This document shows positions 42,165-50,584 of a DNA stretch of 56,872 nucleotides, one piece after another. The first letter of the stretch is position 1, and every line of letters begins with the position of its first letter. Source of the DNA: a virus; the IMG/VR virus record IMGVR_UViG_3300044946_000081, positions 1 to 56,872 of that record; one strand, 5' to 3'. Position numbers and translations under genes: made by a program. The notes below the pieces were generated by a model that saw nothing but the letters and a program-made list of their open reading frames with translations, did not search any database and was not told where the DNA came from.

Positions 42165-42400
42165 TGCGTCAGTCCGCGAACCGCCCACATGACGGCCTCA
42201 TCAACCTTGGTGCGGGCGAGCGAGCGCTCGCGCCCCACCGGCACGCAATCATCGATCGCCTTGAGGAACTCCAGCCCGAGATCCTTGAGGCGCACCATCG
42301 CCGCCTTCTCCGGATCGGAGAGCACGCGGTACTGGTGGCGCACGTCGTTGTTGACGACGCGCTCATCGCTCTCGCTGTTCACGTTCACGACATGGCTCAT
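42161..42400 (-). CDS. Acb2/Tad1-like hairpin-domain protein (candidate anti-defence)
   Basis: A 79-residue protein whose residues ~21-79 match, by eye, the small helical-hairpin family that includes Acb2 and Tad1: RHQYRVLSDPEKAAMVRLKD, LEFLKAIDD and RERSLARTKVDEAVMWAVRG. Acb2 and Tad1 proteins trap the cyclic nucleotide or cyclic-ADPR signals of CBASS and Thoeris defences. The (S)REKSLAxTK(x)EEAVMWA signature is almost intact. It overlaps the genes on both sides by ATGA, so it would be made with the head genes. Family membership is likely; which ligand it binds, if any, cannot be told. Confidence 0.6.
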   Translation of the reverse strand: MSHVVNVNSESDERVVNNDVRHQYRVLSDPEKAAMVRLKDLGLEFLKAIDDCVPVGRERSLARTKVDEAVMWAVRGLTQ

Positions 42401-43287
42401 TCGGCTAGCTTCACCTTCCCGTGGCCCTGGCGCTTGGTCTTCTCCATCCGGCCTCGGCCGGAGCCCGCGCCGAACTTCTCGGAGATCCGCCCGCCGTGCG
42501 CGCGGCCCATGCCCGGAGGAGGCATTCCCGGCGGCATGCCACCCGGAGGCGGCATAGGCGGTCTCGGCGGCGGCGGAGGCGGCATACCAGCGCCAGGAGG
42601 CATCCCCGGCGGCATCCCACCAGGAGGCATCCCCTGCGGCGGCGGCGGAGGAGGTGGAGGAGGCACCATCGGGTGCGGCATGATCGGAGGCGTCGGAGGC
42701 GGCTGCTGCTGATCGCCTTTGCCGCCCACGATGACATTGACGACGGTTTTGCCCTTCGCGCCCTTGGCCTTGCCGCCGTGCGCGCGGCCGACCCGCCCGC
42801 CTCTGGCGAGCGAAGTCTTGTCGTCCCTCAGATCACTAATTTCGGTTCGGCCGCCCCTGGCGCGCGAAACCTTGCCGCCTCTAGCGCGCATGGCGTTTTG
42901 GTCGCCATGGCCAATGATCAACGGCCGATCGCCATAGGATCGCGGACCGCCATCGGTGAGCATAGAAAGATTGCGGGCCTTGCCGCCCTCGTTGTCTGGA
43001 ATCTTGCCGGGATAATTGCCGCCGGTCTTCGACGGCTTAAAGTCAGCCGAAGCCACCGCAGGGCGATTGATGCGTCCGCCTTTCGCGCGGCCGGCGCGAC
43101 CAAGCGAGGGCGCCTTCGCGGCGCCGCCAGCGGCGAACGCGGAAGAATCGCTCGTGCGGGCGGCTTTCCGCCCGAAATCGTCTGCCGAAGCGCCCTTGTC
43201 TCCGTTTCCGGAGCCGCCGTTTTTGCCCGAGACCTCAAACTTTCGGAGTTTGTCGGCCGTGAAGCTCTTTTGACTGTGTTCGCCCAT
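42397..43287 (-). CDS. disordered Gly/Arg/Pro-rich protein
   Basis: A 296-residue low-complexity protein: an N-terminal Lys/Gly/Ser part, then repeated ARGGK/ARGGR/HGG motifs (MRARGGKVSRARGGRT, SLARGGRVGRAHGGK), a long polyproline/Gly/Met region (GMPPGGMPPGMPPGAGMP) and a basic tail (KTKRQGHGKVKLAE). The AKAPSLGRAGRAK element recurs in the small protein at 50342. Composition suggests a DNA- or RNA-binding protein packed in the virion. It is transcribed divergently from 43519. Confidence 0.65.
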   Translation of the reverse strand: MGEHSQKSFTADKLRKFEVSGKNGGSGNGDKGASADDFGRKAARTSDSSAFAAGGAAKAPSLGRAGRAKGGRINRPAVASADFKPSKTGGNYPGKIPDNEGGKARNLSMLTDGGPRSYGDRPLIIGHGDQNAMRARGGKVSRARGGRTEISDLRDDKTSLARGGRVGRAHGGKAKGAKGKTVVNVIVGGKGDQQQPPPTPPIMPHPMVPPPPPPPPPQGMPPGGMPPGMPPGAGMPPPPPPRPPMPPPGGMPPGMPPPGMGRAHGGRISEKFGAGSGRGRMEKTKRQGHGKVKLAE

Positions 43288-43367
43288 GGCGGAACCCTCT
43301 TTGGGGTCCAGCCTTTCAACGCGGCAATTCCTAGCGCCGATTGCAATTGCGCGAAAGGGCCCTTATC

Positions 43368-43382
43368 TTGCAGTTGGTGCAA
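43368..43382. promoter_or_regulatory. TTGCA-N5-TGCAA palindrome at divergent start region
   Basis: TTGCA-GTTGG-TGCAA lies between the leftward gene starting at 43287 and the rightward gene at 43519. It overlaps a second palindrome, GGTGCAAATGCACC (43376-43389). No convincing -10 follows in either direction, so an operator role is more likely than a bare promoter. Confidence 0.5.
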
Positions 43383-43390
43383 ATGCACCG

Positions 43391-43495
43391 AGGCGAGGCA
43401 AGGCCTGTCAAGGCAAGGCTTGGCGAGGCGTGGCAGGGCGGCGCAAGGCAAGGCGCGGCGAGGCAGGCAGGGGGCGGGGCCGTGGGTCCCGCCCC
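43391..43495 (+). repeat. degenerate GGCNN pentamer tract 2 with hairpin
   Basis: About 80 bases of GGC repeating every 5 bases (GGCAA, GGCGA, GGCTT, GGCCT), followed by the hairpin GGGGCGGG/CCCGCCCC (43471-43495). It forms the leader of the rightward gene at 43519, with the palindrome on its far side. No T-run follows the hairpin. Confidence 0.75.
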
Positions 43496-43518
43496 AGTCA
43501 TGCAAATAGGAGAGTCGA

Positions 43519-43701
43519 ATGAGCACGCTTACGCAGGACATCGACAAACATGGCAAGACCAATGGCCCGGTTCGGTTTGCCTCCAAGATGCAAAGCATCC
43601 ATGCCGGAAAGCACCCCGACCTCGCCGTCGGCCTCGCCGAATATGAGCGCCACCAACGCTTGATCGCCGCGTTGCCGAAAGACCCAACGGCGCGGAAATA
43701 G
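43519..43701 (+). CDS. small rightward hypothetical protein
   Basis: A 60-residue basic protein (MSTLTQDIDKHGKTNGPVRF, SIHAGKHPDLAVGLAEYERH) starting after AGGAGAGTCGA. It lies against the direction of the surrounding late genes, behind the palindrome and pentamer tract, so it probably is expressed at a different time. After it come 96 bases with a GCCGGGG/CCCCGGC hairpin before the next gene. No family is recognised. Confidence 0.65.
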   Translation: MSTLTQDIDKHGKTNGPVRFASKMQSIHAGKHPDLAVGLAEYERHQRLIAALPKDPTARK

Positions 43702-43797
43702 TAGGGATACAGGTTCGCGGACGCCTAAGCTAGCGGGTGAGAACGGACTGCCGGGGACTAGGCCGCTGAAGGCCCCGGCGCTTAAAGAGAGTCGACG

Positions 43798-44055
43798 ATG
43801 AGCGCTTACAAAGCTTGGCCGCTCTGGCGGGAGCACGGCAGCTTAGGGGGCCGCTGGGAGCTGGAAGTCTTCGGCGAGGACGGCGGAACCGTGCTTGAGC
43901 GGCTGCCGCTCAACGAGCTTCTCAATAAAACGGATGTCCGGGCTCTGCTTGATCAGATGGTGGCGGAGGCGAACCTCCCGCCCCAGCCGTCGAAGTTTGA
44001 GCTGCTGTCGGAGCCATCCCCGGCCCGCCGGAAAGCAAAGGCTGCTCGCCCCTGA
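43798..44055 (+). CDS. rightward hypothetical protein overlapping the hydrolase gene
   Basis: An 85-residue protein with an ordered-looking start (MSAYKAWPLWREHGSLGGRW, ELEVFGEDGGTVLERLPLNE) and a charged tail. AGAGAGTCGACG precedes the ATG. Its 3' end overlaps the leftward SleB-like gene by 134 bases, tail to tail. The codon pattern and ribosome site support it being real, but one of the two overlapping ends may be longer than needed. Confidence 0.6.
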   Translation: MSAYKAWPLWREHGSLGGRWELEVFGEDGGTVLERLPLNELLNKTDVRALLDQMVAEANLPPQPSKFELLSEPSPARRKAKAARP

Positions 44056-46246
44056 TCATCCGCTTGACCACCTCTGAGGGCGTTTGGCCGGTGTGGTGAG
44101 CGGTATTGAACACCCGTCCCTGGAAGGAATGCAGGAAGGTCTCGTCGGCGGCCGAGGCCAGACCCGTGATATGTCCCCCGCCAACCCAGGCCGACGCCTG
44201 CACCTGGGCAGGCGTGATCCCCAGCTCGTCGCCGATCGACTTGTACCAGCCCTCAAGCGCGGCATACTCGTTCTTGTTCGGCATGCCAGCCCACATCGTC
44301 GGCTGATTGACGGCGTCGTCTATCGACAGTTCACCGTTTTGGAACATCCGTTGTGGGCGCACCGGCTCCACGCCCTTTTCCGGCGTGAACGACGTCTCCA
44401 AGAAACGCGGATCACGCGAGAGAATCGCTGGCAACTTGAAGGCGTGCCGGTCCATCGTGCCGGGGGCGTAATTGCCCATCAAATTCTGAACGAAGGACGG
44501 CGGCTTCGGGTTCTTGAGGACGTCGTAGCCCTCGGTCAGGACGTTGCCCACGTTTTGCTGATGCAGCTTCTGCGCTTTCGAGCCGTAAGGCTGCGCGATC
44601 GGGTCCCCTCTTTCCGGCGGCGGCACGCCTGCGGCGTCGCGCTCATAGAAATAGCTGGCAGTCCGGATGTTCTGCGGGATTTTATTCTCGGGGCTCGTGG
44701 CCGACACGAGGTTCATATACTTCTCGAACGCCTGCTGGCCGGCGTCGTCGCCAAGCTCCTTTAAGAACATCGCGCGAAGCTGGCCGGTATTGTACCAGCT
44801 CAGCCCCACCGTTTGCATGCCGTTGCGGACGATGCCGATCATCTGAGCGCGGACGTCCGAGTTGGTCACCAGATCGCGCATGCGGTCCGAGACGCCACGC
44901 GGCGGGTCATAGCGCTGCAATTCAAACTGCGGCACGTCCGGCACCTTGTTCATCAAAGCCGGATCGAAATTGAACATCGGATCGTAATGCACGCCCTCCG
45001 GCGGGTTCAGCGTCGGCTTCGGGCCCTCCCACAGGCCGGTCGTCGGATTCCAGACATTAAGCTCGCGCGTCGCCGGAGCGCTCTTGACCGCCTTGGCCGC
45101 CGCGCCAACCGGCCCGCGCGCGCCGAGCGCCGCCTCCGGCCCCCCTCCTGGCAACGACGCGGCGAGGCTCGTGACCCGCTGCTGTGTTTCCGGGTCCGCC
45201 ATCGAGGCTTTGCCGGTAGCGACGTCGCCAGGGACCGTGGCCGCGCTCCAGAGCCCCTGCCCCATGCGCTTGGCCTCCTCGCCGATCGCGGCGCCGACCC
45301 GCATCGGCATCGCGTGCGCCGGGTTCCCTGCGTAATGGGCCAGCGTTTCCGTCATCGGCCCCGGTTGGTCGATGTCTTCAGGCGTGTAGGCAATGGGCGC
45401 GTCGGCGGTTTGGTCAGACGCCATGGTGACACTGGAGCCCAGTGGATCATCGTCCGGCGCGCCGCCCTCGGCGAAGCGAGGCCGCGTGATCATCGAGAGG
45501 CGGCGCCGCAAGTCTGCGTTGAGCTGCACTGGACCGCCGCCAGCGTAGCCGCTGGCCGTCTGGCTCGCTATTTCGCCTGGGCCGTGCTCGCGGCCGACGA
45601 ACGTCGTGCCCCCGATCCGGACCTGATTCTGCGCGGCGAGCGGCGGCGACCAAGACGGGTGACCGCGCATACGCCCGTAATAGTGGGTCGCGCCGCCGGT
45701 CGGATCGGGTATGAGACCCGAATAGGCCTTGTCGACGACGTCGCCGATGTTGCGGTAGGCCCTGGCCAGAACCGGATTCGGATTGTCTGGCGAGAGGTGC
45801 TGCGCGGTGGGATTGCCCTCGGTGGCGCGCCCCGTGTTCCAGGGCGAAAACTCATGGTAGCCAAGGCGCGGGTTCAAGCCGGCAGCCGGAGCCTTCACGA
45901 CGCCCGCGATCCCCGAGCCATAGTCGCCAGCGCGGACCCGGTTCAGGATGGCGTGGGCGATGCCAGCCTGACCAAGCGGCGGCTCGCCGCTCGCCTCGCC
46001 GAAAACCGTTTTGATGAGGAGATCGCGATCGCCAGGATCGAGCGGTGGCCTGCCTGCGCTCGACGGCGTGGCCTCGGGCTGCCGCGAGGCTAGCTCAAAT
46101 TGGTCTGGCGCCGGGTTTTCGCCAGCGCCAGCGAAAGGATCGTGATCGACCGGCGAGACGTCGTAGTCGTTCGGCGACGACGCCATCGAGCCGAAGGGGT
46201 TTCCCTCGACAGGGGTGACATCATAGTCGCCGAGATCGTCGACCAT
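43922..46246 (-). CDS. virion-associated SleB-like cell wall hydrolase
   Basis: A 774-residue protein. Residues ~73-215 match the SleB/Hydrolase_2 type: LLIKTVFGEASGEPPLGQAG, IAHAILNRVRAG, FSPWN, NPVLARAYRNIGDVVDKAYS and GATHYYGRM; the Glu of FGEASGE is the expected catalytic residue. The rest, with ARPGGGGP-type Gly/Pro stretches, FAEGGAPDDD and long helices, resembles an internal virion or tail-tip protein. The gene lies two genes after the portal, so it probably is a virion hydrolase used during entry rather than lysis. Confidence 0.7.
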   Translation of the reverse strand: MVDDLGDYDVTPVEGNPFGSMASSPNDYDVSPVDHDPFAGAGENPAPDQFELASRQPEATPSSAGRPPLDPGDRDLLIKTVFGEASGEPPLGQAGIAHAILNRVRAGDYGSGIAGVVKAPAAGLNPRLGYHEFSPWNTGRATEGNPTAQHLSPDNPNPVLARAYRNIGDVVDKAYSGLIPDPTGGATHYYGRMRGHPSWSPPLAAQNQVRIGGTTFVGREHGPGEIASQTASGYAGGGPVQLNADLRRRLSMITRPRFAEGGAPDDDPLGSSVTMASDQTADAPIAYTPEDIDQPGPMTETLAHYAGNPAHAMPMRVGAAIGEEAKRMGQGLWSAATVPGDVATGKASMADPETQQRVTSLAASLPGGGPEAALGARGPVGAAAKAVKSAPATRELNVWNPTTGLWEGPKPTLNPPEGVHYDPMFNFDPALMNKVPDVPQFELQRYDPPRGVSDRMRDLVTNSDVRAQMIGIVRNGMQTVGLSWYNTGQLRAMFLKELGDDAGQQAFEKYMNLVSATSPENKIPQNIRTASYFYERDAAGVPPPERGDPIAQPYGSKAQKLHQQNVGNVLTEGYDVLKNPKPPSFVQNLMGNYAPGTMDRHAFKLPAILSRDPRFLETSFTPEKGVEPVRPQRMFQNGELSIDDAVNQPTMWAGMPNKNEYAALEGWYKSIGDELGITPAQVQASAWVGGGHITGLASAADETFLHSFQGRVFNTAHHTGQTPSEVVKRMIRGEQPLLSGGPGMAPTAAQTSTAGAGGSPPPPSDQAEPGHPFY

Positions 46247-46687
46247 TTACCTGCGAATCGTCGTTGTCCGCACCACCGGCTGACCCGGTCGCGGGGCCGG
46301 CTGACCCGGCCGCTGCACCCCTGGCCGCTGACCCGGTAGCCAACCAGGGCCTGGGGGCGGCTGATCCGGCAGAGGCTGTACCGGCGTCCCCGTCGTGTCG
46401 TAGGGCTCGCCGGCCGTGATTTCCCCCTCACTCGCCCCGGCCTCGCCTCCGCCAACCATCAGATCGATGGCGCAAGTGATCCCGTTCGACTCGGCGGTGA
46501 TGGTCGCGGGTCCATCGGCAACCGAAACCACGGTCGCCTGGGTGTCATCGTCCCCGGCCGAGACGGTCGCGATCGAGGGGGAAGACGAGGTCCAATTGAC
46601 CGGCCCAGGCGGGTGGGCGGGTGCGCCCTGAGCATCGGTGTAGGCGACGGTCAGATCGACAGATTGTCCAGTGTTAAGTTCGACCAT
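46247..46687 (-). CDS. Ig-like (BIG2-type) virion protein
   Basis: A 146-residue protein with one Ig-like domain in residues ~5-80: VDLTVAYTDAQGAPAHPPGP, NWTSSSPSIATVSAGDDDTQ, ATVVSVADGPATITAESNG. This is the BIG2 rhythm found in phage head-decoration and tail proteins that bind surface sugars weakly. The last 60 residues are Pro/Gly/Gln-rich and end basic. It is preceded by AGGAGAGGAAAC and overlaps the gene before it by 14 bases. Confidence 0.75.
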   Translation of the reverse strand: MVELNTGQSVDLTVAYTDAQGAPAHPPGPVNWTSSSPSIATVSAGDDDTQATVVSVADGPATITAESNGITCAIDLMVGGGEAGASEGEITAGEPYDTTGTPVQPLPDQPPPGPGWLPGQRPGVQRPGQPAPRPGQPVVRTTTIRR

Positions 46688-46949
46688 GTTTCCTCTCCTT
46701 GTGAGCCGGCGTGTAGGGAGTTCCGACCGTGATCGTCGCCGTCATTCCAGGCGCGTCCGGGTTGAAAAGCATAACTGGGTGAGCGGTGAAGTAGGCGACC
46801 GGGTCATCGAACGGAATCGGGAAGACCATGGCGCGCTGGCCCTGCCATTGACCGCAAACGAAGCTCTCTGTGGGCGCGCCAACAAAAGCCATCACCGAGC
46901 CCGAGTAAAACAGGGTGGCCGCTTCCTGGGGATCGAGTGCTTGGCTCAT
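46674..46949 (-). CDS. small hypothetical protein after portal
   Basis: A 91-residue protein overlapping the portal stop (ATGA). It has an acidic start (QALDPQEAATLFYSG), a central FVCGQWQGQRAMVFPIPFDD and a beta-like end (MTATITVGTPYTPAHKERK). No family is recognised; its place between portal and Ig-like protein suggests a virion component. Confidence 0.65.
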   Translation of the reverse strand: MSQALDPQEAATLFYSGSVMAFVGAPTESFVCGQWQGQRAMVFPIPFDDPVAYFTAHPVMLFNPDAPGMTATITVGTPYTPAHKERKHGRT

Positions 46950-49702
46950 GCTCGCCTCCGAATCCTGAAATATTGCCCGGTGTGAGGATGCTGGACGTAA
47001 AATTCACCGTCAGGAGCCCGCCGCGCCATGCCGTAGGGCGTGTCAATCTGATGATGGACCGAGCCGCCGCTCGCCCGTTTCTGCCGATCTGAGCCCGAGC
47101 TGCTCGATCGCTGCGGTTGAGGCCGCGCTTTCACCTCTTGGATCTTTGCACGAGCCTGTTGCTGGCCCATGACGCGCTCATGCTGCTGCGAGCGCTCGCT
47201 CATGTGCTCTTCATGCTGCATGCCGCGCTCTTCGCGCTGCGATTCGACCGCTTGCTCGCGCTGACCCATCCGATCTTCGTGCACGCGGTCCTGCTGCGCG
47301 TTCGCGGCGTCCATTTGGCGGTCCTGCGCGCCCTGATGAGCCTCGAATTGCTGCTGTTGCGCGCCCATCACCCGCTCGTGCATCTGATCGCGGACGCCCA
47401 TCTGGGTCTCATGCTGCTGATCGCGCGCGTGGAGCTGGTCTTCGTGCGCCCAGCCGCCCCTCTCCAGGTTCATTTCGTGCGCCTGATCGCGCAATTGCTT
47501 CGCCGTGTCGTGCGCGCGATCGGCTTGAGCCTCCTGGCTCTCGTGAACCTGCTTCGCTTGCTCCATTTGCGGCTTGCGGGCCTCATTCTGAGCCTGGAAA
47601 CCAGCGGTCTTGGTCGCGAGCTGCTGCTTTTGCAGCGCCATCTTCGACGTCTCGATCTTGGTCTGGCTCTCGACCTGTTGCCGCTGCGCCTCAAGCGGCG
47701 CGTTCTGCTTGTCGAACTGGAGCTGGCCGGCTCGCGTGTTCGCGTCGAGCATCGCCGCTTGGCCCGTCAGCATCGCAGCCTGCGCTTTCGGGTCCGGCGG
47801 CGGCCCTTGCGGCATCGGATTGATGAACTGGTCCGGGTTCGAGAAGCCGATGCCGCGAATGCACATGCGGCGGATCACGGTGACGTTGAAGGCGCCCGGT
47901 TCGTCCTTCGCCATCTGATAGAGGGCCGCGTTGCGCAGCATCCTCTGGAGGTGCGAGGCCGTATTCGGGTCCGCGCGGGTGACAATTTCGCTCCGTTCGA
48001 GCGCCAGGAGGAAGACTTGCGAGTCCCAATCCCAGGCCATCCGCTTGTTCGCGCGCCAAAACGCCTCGGGGTCCTCCTTGAAGCGCTCGCACAGGAGCTG
48101 AAGCTCGTCGGACTGGGCCGCGCACAACCGCTTGTGCGTCGCCATGAGCGGTTTAATCGCCTGTTCGATCAACGCCAGCGTGGTGCCAACCGGCGCGTCC
48201 TGGCGGCCCTCGCCGACCATGATCTCAGCCGTGCCGCCGAGGCTCTTGCCCTCTTGGTTGAGCTGCTGGACGAAGCTCGTCCAGACCGCGTCCGGGGATT
48301 TGTACGGCATGCCCATCGCAACTTGTTGGATGGGCAAACCCCCAGTCTCGACTTCAGCCGAGCCCCCTGGCGGAATCCTGAATATGTTGTTATTCTGTCT
48401 AGCCGCGCCTTTTGCAACTAGAAGGCCAGGAAAGTTGGCGAACATGCCGGCGTCGACGATCTCTCGCCAAGCAGCCGTGATGCCGTTCGTAATATTGCCA
48501 AGTAGATGCGAGAGGCCAATAGCATAAAATCCGAAGCCACGGATGAACGGAAACTGTACGAAATACGTTTTCGGCAAACACATCTCGTCGTCTTCGTTCC
48601 AATTCCTCCGCATATCGAGGATTGTTCTTGTCTCCTTGTGGATCGCCACTTTGTAGGGGACCGCCAAGCCATCCGGCTCGCCGTCGGTCTCGTGCTCGAA
48701 CCCCTCCAGATCGAGTTCACAATAGGTTTCGAGGATCTCATGATCACGATCGTCCTGTTCCCAGGAATCATATTTGCGGATGCCTGAGATCTGCTCCGAT
48801 TGCATCTCGGTCGGCGTCTTCTCGATGTACCCAGGTTCGCTCAGATCGCAGTCGCGATAAGCTCCGCAGAGCTGCATCCGACGTATCATGCTGGGCCGCA
48901 TGAAAACCCGGTGGGTGATTCGGCCCGCGTCATAGATCGAAGTAGAGGAATTGTTGACGATCAGATCATCGCCGAATACCGCACGACTTACCGGCCTTCT
49001 AAGGATCGGGTCATGGTATATTTTCTTGAAGACACACCCATCGAGACCCACTCTGAGGAGCATCTGGTCCGTGTCGGGAACCCAAACCTTGTCGGTGGTG
49101 GTCAAGTAGTGATTGAGATCGTGCTCCAACGCACTGGAAAGCACGTCGAGATCTTCAGTCGAGCCCGATGTGTCTTCGGAGACTTTGGCTGGCCCATCGC
49201 TGGGGCACAACTCGGCGAAGGCGTTGGCGCCGAATCGGATTACCGCTTCCGCCAGTAGCGTCGCCCGGATCTGCGACTGGCCCTCCAGCGGCGCACTGCC
49301 ATCACTGCCGTTCGAGCGCATGGCCTCGATGCGCAGCCCCATTAGCTCCATGCCGCGAGCGCGCGTGTCGAGCCACTCGCGGCGGGATTCGTTGTCCTGT
49401 TCGATGAGCCGGATCAGCTCGTCGGCGATCGAGTTGAGCTGGGTCTCGGGGAGCGATTCGGCGAGGTTGTCGCCGAACTCCGTATCCTCTTTCGCGATGC
49501 GCCTGGGACCGACAAAAACGACAACGCCGCCGTCTTCGGTCTCAATCTTGGTCGCCTTGTCGTAGTCGATATCGCCGTCGTCCGCGTCGAGGTCGATGTC
49601 CTTCGGCGCGAACCGAGTCGCTAAGTCGTCCGGGTCATCGAGACTGCCGTCGATCGGACTCGGAGGCAGCCTGATTGCGCCAAGTCCACCGAGTCCAGCC
49701 AC
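46946..49702 (-). CDS. portal protein
   Basis: A 918-residue podovirus-type portal, the ring through which DNA is packaged and ejected. After an acidic N-terminus, landmarks include LNSIADELIRLIEQDNESRR, GMELMGLRIEAMRSNGSDGS, FGDDLIVNNSSTSIYDAGRI, THRVFMRPSMIRRMQLCGAY and KSPDAVWTSFVQQLNQEGKS, TAEIMVGEGRQDAPVGTTLA. Residues ~660-860 form an extra-long Gln/His/Glu-rich coil with HEDR-, QREQ- and MHER-type repeats, and the end reads HHQIDTPYGMARRAPDGEFY. The middle (about 48400-49110) uses AT-richer codons. It probably needs a terminase encoded outside the window. Confidence 0.85.
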   Translation of the reverse strand: MAGLGGLGAIRLPPSPIDGSLDDPDDLATRFAPKDIDLDADDGDIDYDKATKIETEDGGVVVFVGPRRIAKEDTEFGDNLAESLPETQLNSIADELIRLIEQDNESRREWLDTRARGMELMGLRIEAMRSNGSDGSAPLEGQSQIRATLLAEAVIRFGANAFAELCPSDGPAKVSEDTSGSTEDLDVLSSALEHDLNHYLTTTDKVWVPDTDQMLLRVGLDGCVFKKIYHDPILRRPVSRAVFGDDLIVNNSSTSIYDAGRITHRVFMRPSMIRRMQLCGAYRDCDLSEPGYIEKTPTEMQSEQISGIRKYDSWEQDDRDHEILETYCELDLEGFEHETDGEPDGLAVPYKVAIHKETRTILDMRRNWNEDDEMCLPKTYFVQFPFIRGFGFYAIGLSHLLGNITNGITAAWREIVDAGMFANFPGLLVAKGAARQNNNIFRIPPGGSAEVETGGLPIQQVAMGMPYKSPDAVWTSFVQQLNQEGKSLGGTAEIMVGEGRQDAPVGTTLALIEQAIKPLMATHKRLCAAQSDELQLLCERFKEDPEAFWRANKRMAWDWDSQVFLLALERSEIVTRADPNTASHLQRMLRNAALYQMAKDEPGAFNVTVIRRMCIRGIGFSNPDQFINPMPQGPPPDPKAQAAMLTGQAAMLDANTRAGQLQFDKQNAPLEAQRQQVESQTKIETSKMALQKQQLATKTAGFQAQNEARKPQMEQAKQVHESQEAQADRAHDTAKQLRDQAHEMNLERGGWAHEDQLHARDQQHETQMGVRDQMHERVMGAQQQQFEAHQGAQDRQMDAANAQQDRVHEDRMGQREQAVESQREERGMQHEEHMSERSQQHERVMGQQQARAKIQEVKARPQPQRSSSSGSDRQKRASGGSVHHQIDTPYGMARRAPDGEFYVQHPHTGQYFRIRRRA

Positions 49703-49719
49703 AGCGGACCTCCGTCACG

Positions 49720-50079
49720 TCACTGGGTAGGCGGTTCGTCCGCAAGGACCAGATCCTGATCCAGCACTTGCTTCTCGATCTCGTCATCGATCGGGTAGCA
49801 GATCACCAGAGTGTTGTGCAGTCGGAACGCCGCGAACCATTTGTCCGGTGGATCGCCCCGTCTCTTGAGGCGGTGACCAGCGCGGAAGAGCGCACCGGCC
49901 TCGGCCGGATTGACAGCTCTCTCTTCCTTCTCTGGCTCTGGTTCCGGCTGGGGCTGCTGATCGCGCTGGGCAACGCCAGGACGGGCGGCCGGCGGCTGCG
50001 CGGGATGGCGCGGGGGCGGTTCTCGGGTGGGCGGCGCGGACCGACTGGGCGACGCCGGACGTTGGGGAGATTGGGCCAT
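49720..50079 (-). CDS. proline-rich protein upstream of portal
   Basis: A 119-residue protein: a disordered Pro/Gln/Arg N-terminus (PSRSAPPTREPPPRHPAQPP) and a small C-terminal domain (GALFRAGHRLKRRGDPPDKW, FAAFRLHNTLVICYPIDDEI). It lies 17 bases upstream of the portal gene. No family is recognised. Confidence 0.6.
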   Translation of the reverse strand: MAQSPQRPASPSRSAPPTREPPPRHPAQPPAARPGVAQRDQQPQPEPEPEKEERAVNPAEAGALFRAGHRLKRRGDPPDKWFAAFRLHNTLVICYPIDDEIEKQVLDQDLVLADEPPTQ

Positions 50080-50145
50080 GGGGTTCCTCGCCTACTTGCG
50101 GGCGAGGATTTCGCGCAGCGACTGGGCGACTCGTCAAGAGGCAGG

Positions 50146-50349
50146 CTAGCGGACCCGCTGGATGTACATCGAGAACTCCTGGCCGCGAAACTTGAAATGG
50201 ACCGATCCACCGTCCTTTCCAACGATCTCGACGCCGCTCTGCGCCGTAAGATGGTCGCGGACTAGATTCGCCCAGGCGGAAAGCCCTTCGTCCACTGCCG
50301 GAGCAGCCTTGGGCGGCGGCGGCTGAGTCGGTTCGATCTCGTCAGCCAT
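50146..50349 (-). CDS. small hypothetical protein
   Basis: A 67-residue protein with an acidic Pro-rich start (ADEIEPTQPPPPKAAPAVD) and a helix-strand end (LSAWANLVRDHLTAQSG, GGSVHFKFRGQEFSMYIQRV). It overlaps the gene before it by 8 bases. No family is recognised; the gap to the portal-side gene is 66 bases with nothing seen in it. Confidence 0.6.
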   Translation of the reverse strand: MADEIEPTQPPPPKAAPAVDEGLSAWANLVRDHLTAQSGVEIVGKDGGSVHFKFRGQEFSMYIQRVR

Positions 50350-50584
50350 GGCGCCCAGTTCTCCCGAGTGAGGGCGCCTTCGCCGCGCCGCCGATCGCGA
50401 GCGGCTTCGCGTGCCGCTCTGCGCGCGACATCTTGCCGCGCTTCACGCCAAGCTTAGTCGGCTGATTCGTGCCCTTCTTCAGCTCGCCCGCCTTTTGCAG
50501 CGTACTCGTCGCCACAGCCCACGGGTTCACGCCAGGGCTCGATTTCTTAATGGCTTTGACCGCCTTCTCTAGGATCGCCGGCAT
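50342..50584 (-). CDS. small basic protein with helical start
   Basis: An 80-residue basic protein from the ATG at 50584. MPAILEKAVKAIKKSSPGVN, PWAVATSTLQKAGELKKGTN is a pattern I recognise from small phage proteins near portal genes; the end (GGAAKAPSLGRTGRHG) matches the AKAPSLGRAGR element of the disordered protein at 42397, linking the two. Possibly DNA-binding. It overlaps the preceding gene by 38 bases. Confidence 0.6.
   Translation of the reverse strand: MPAILEKAVKAIKKSSPGVNPWAVATSTLQKAGELKKGTNQPTKLGVKRGKMSRAERHAKPLAIGGAAKAPSLGRTGRHG

Noticed and set aside
46946-49702. Portal fused to a second enzyme
   Set aside because: The long C-terminal region is a low-complexity coil with repeats; no catalytic motif is seen.
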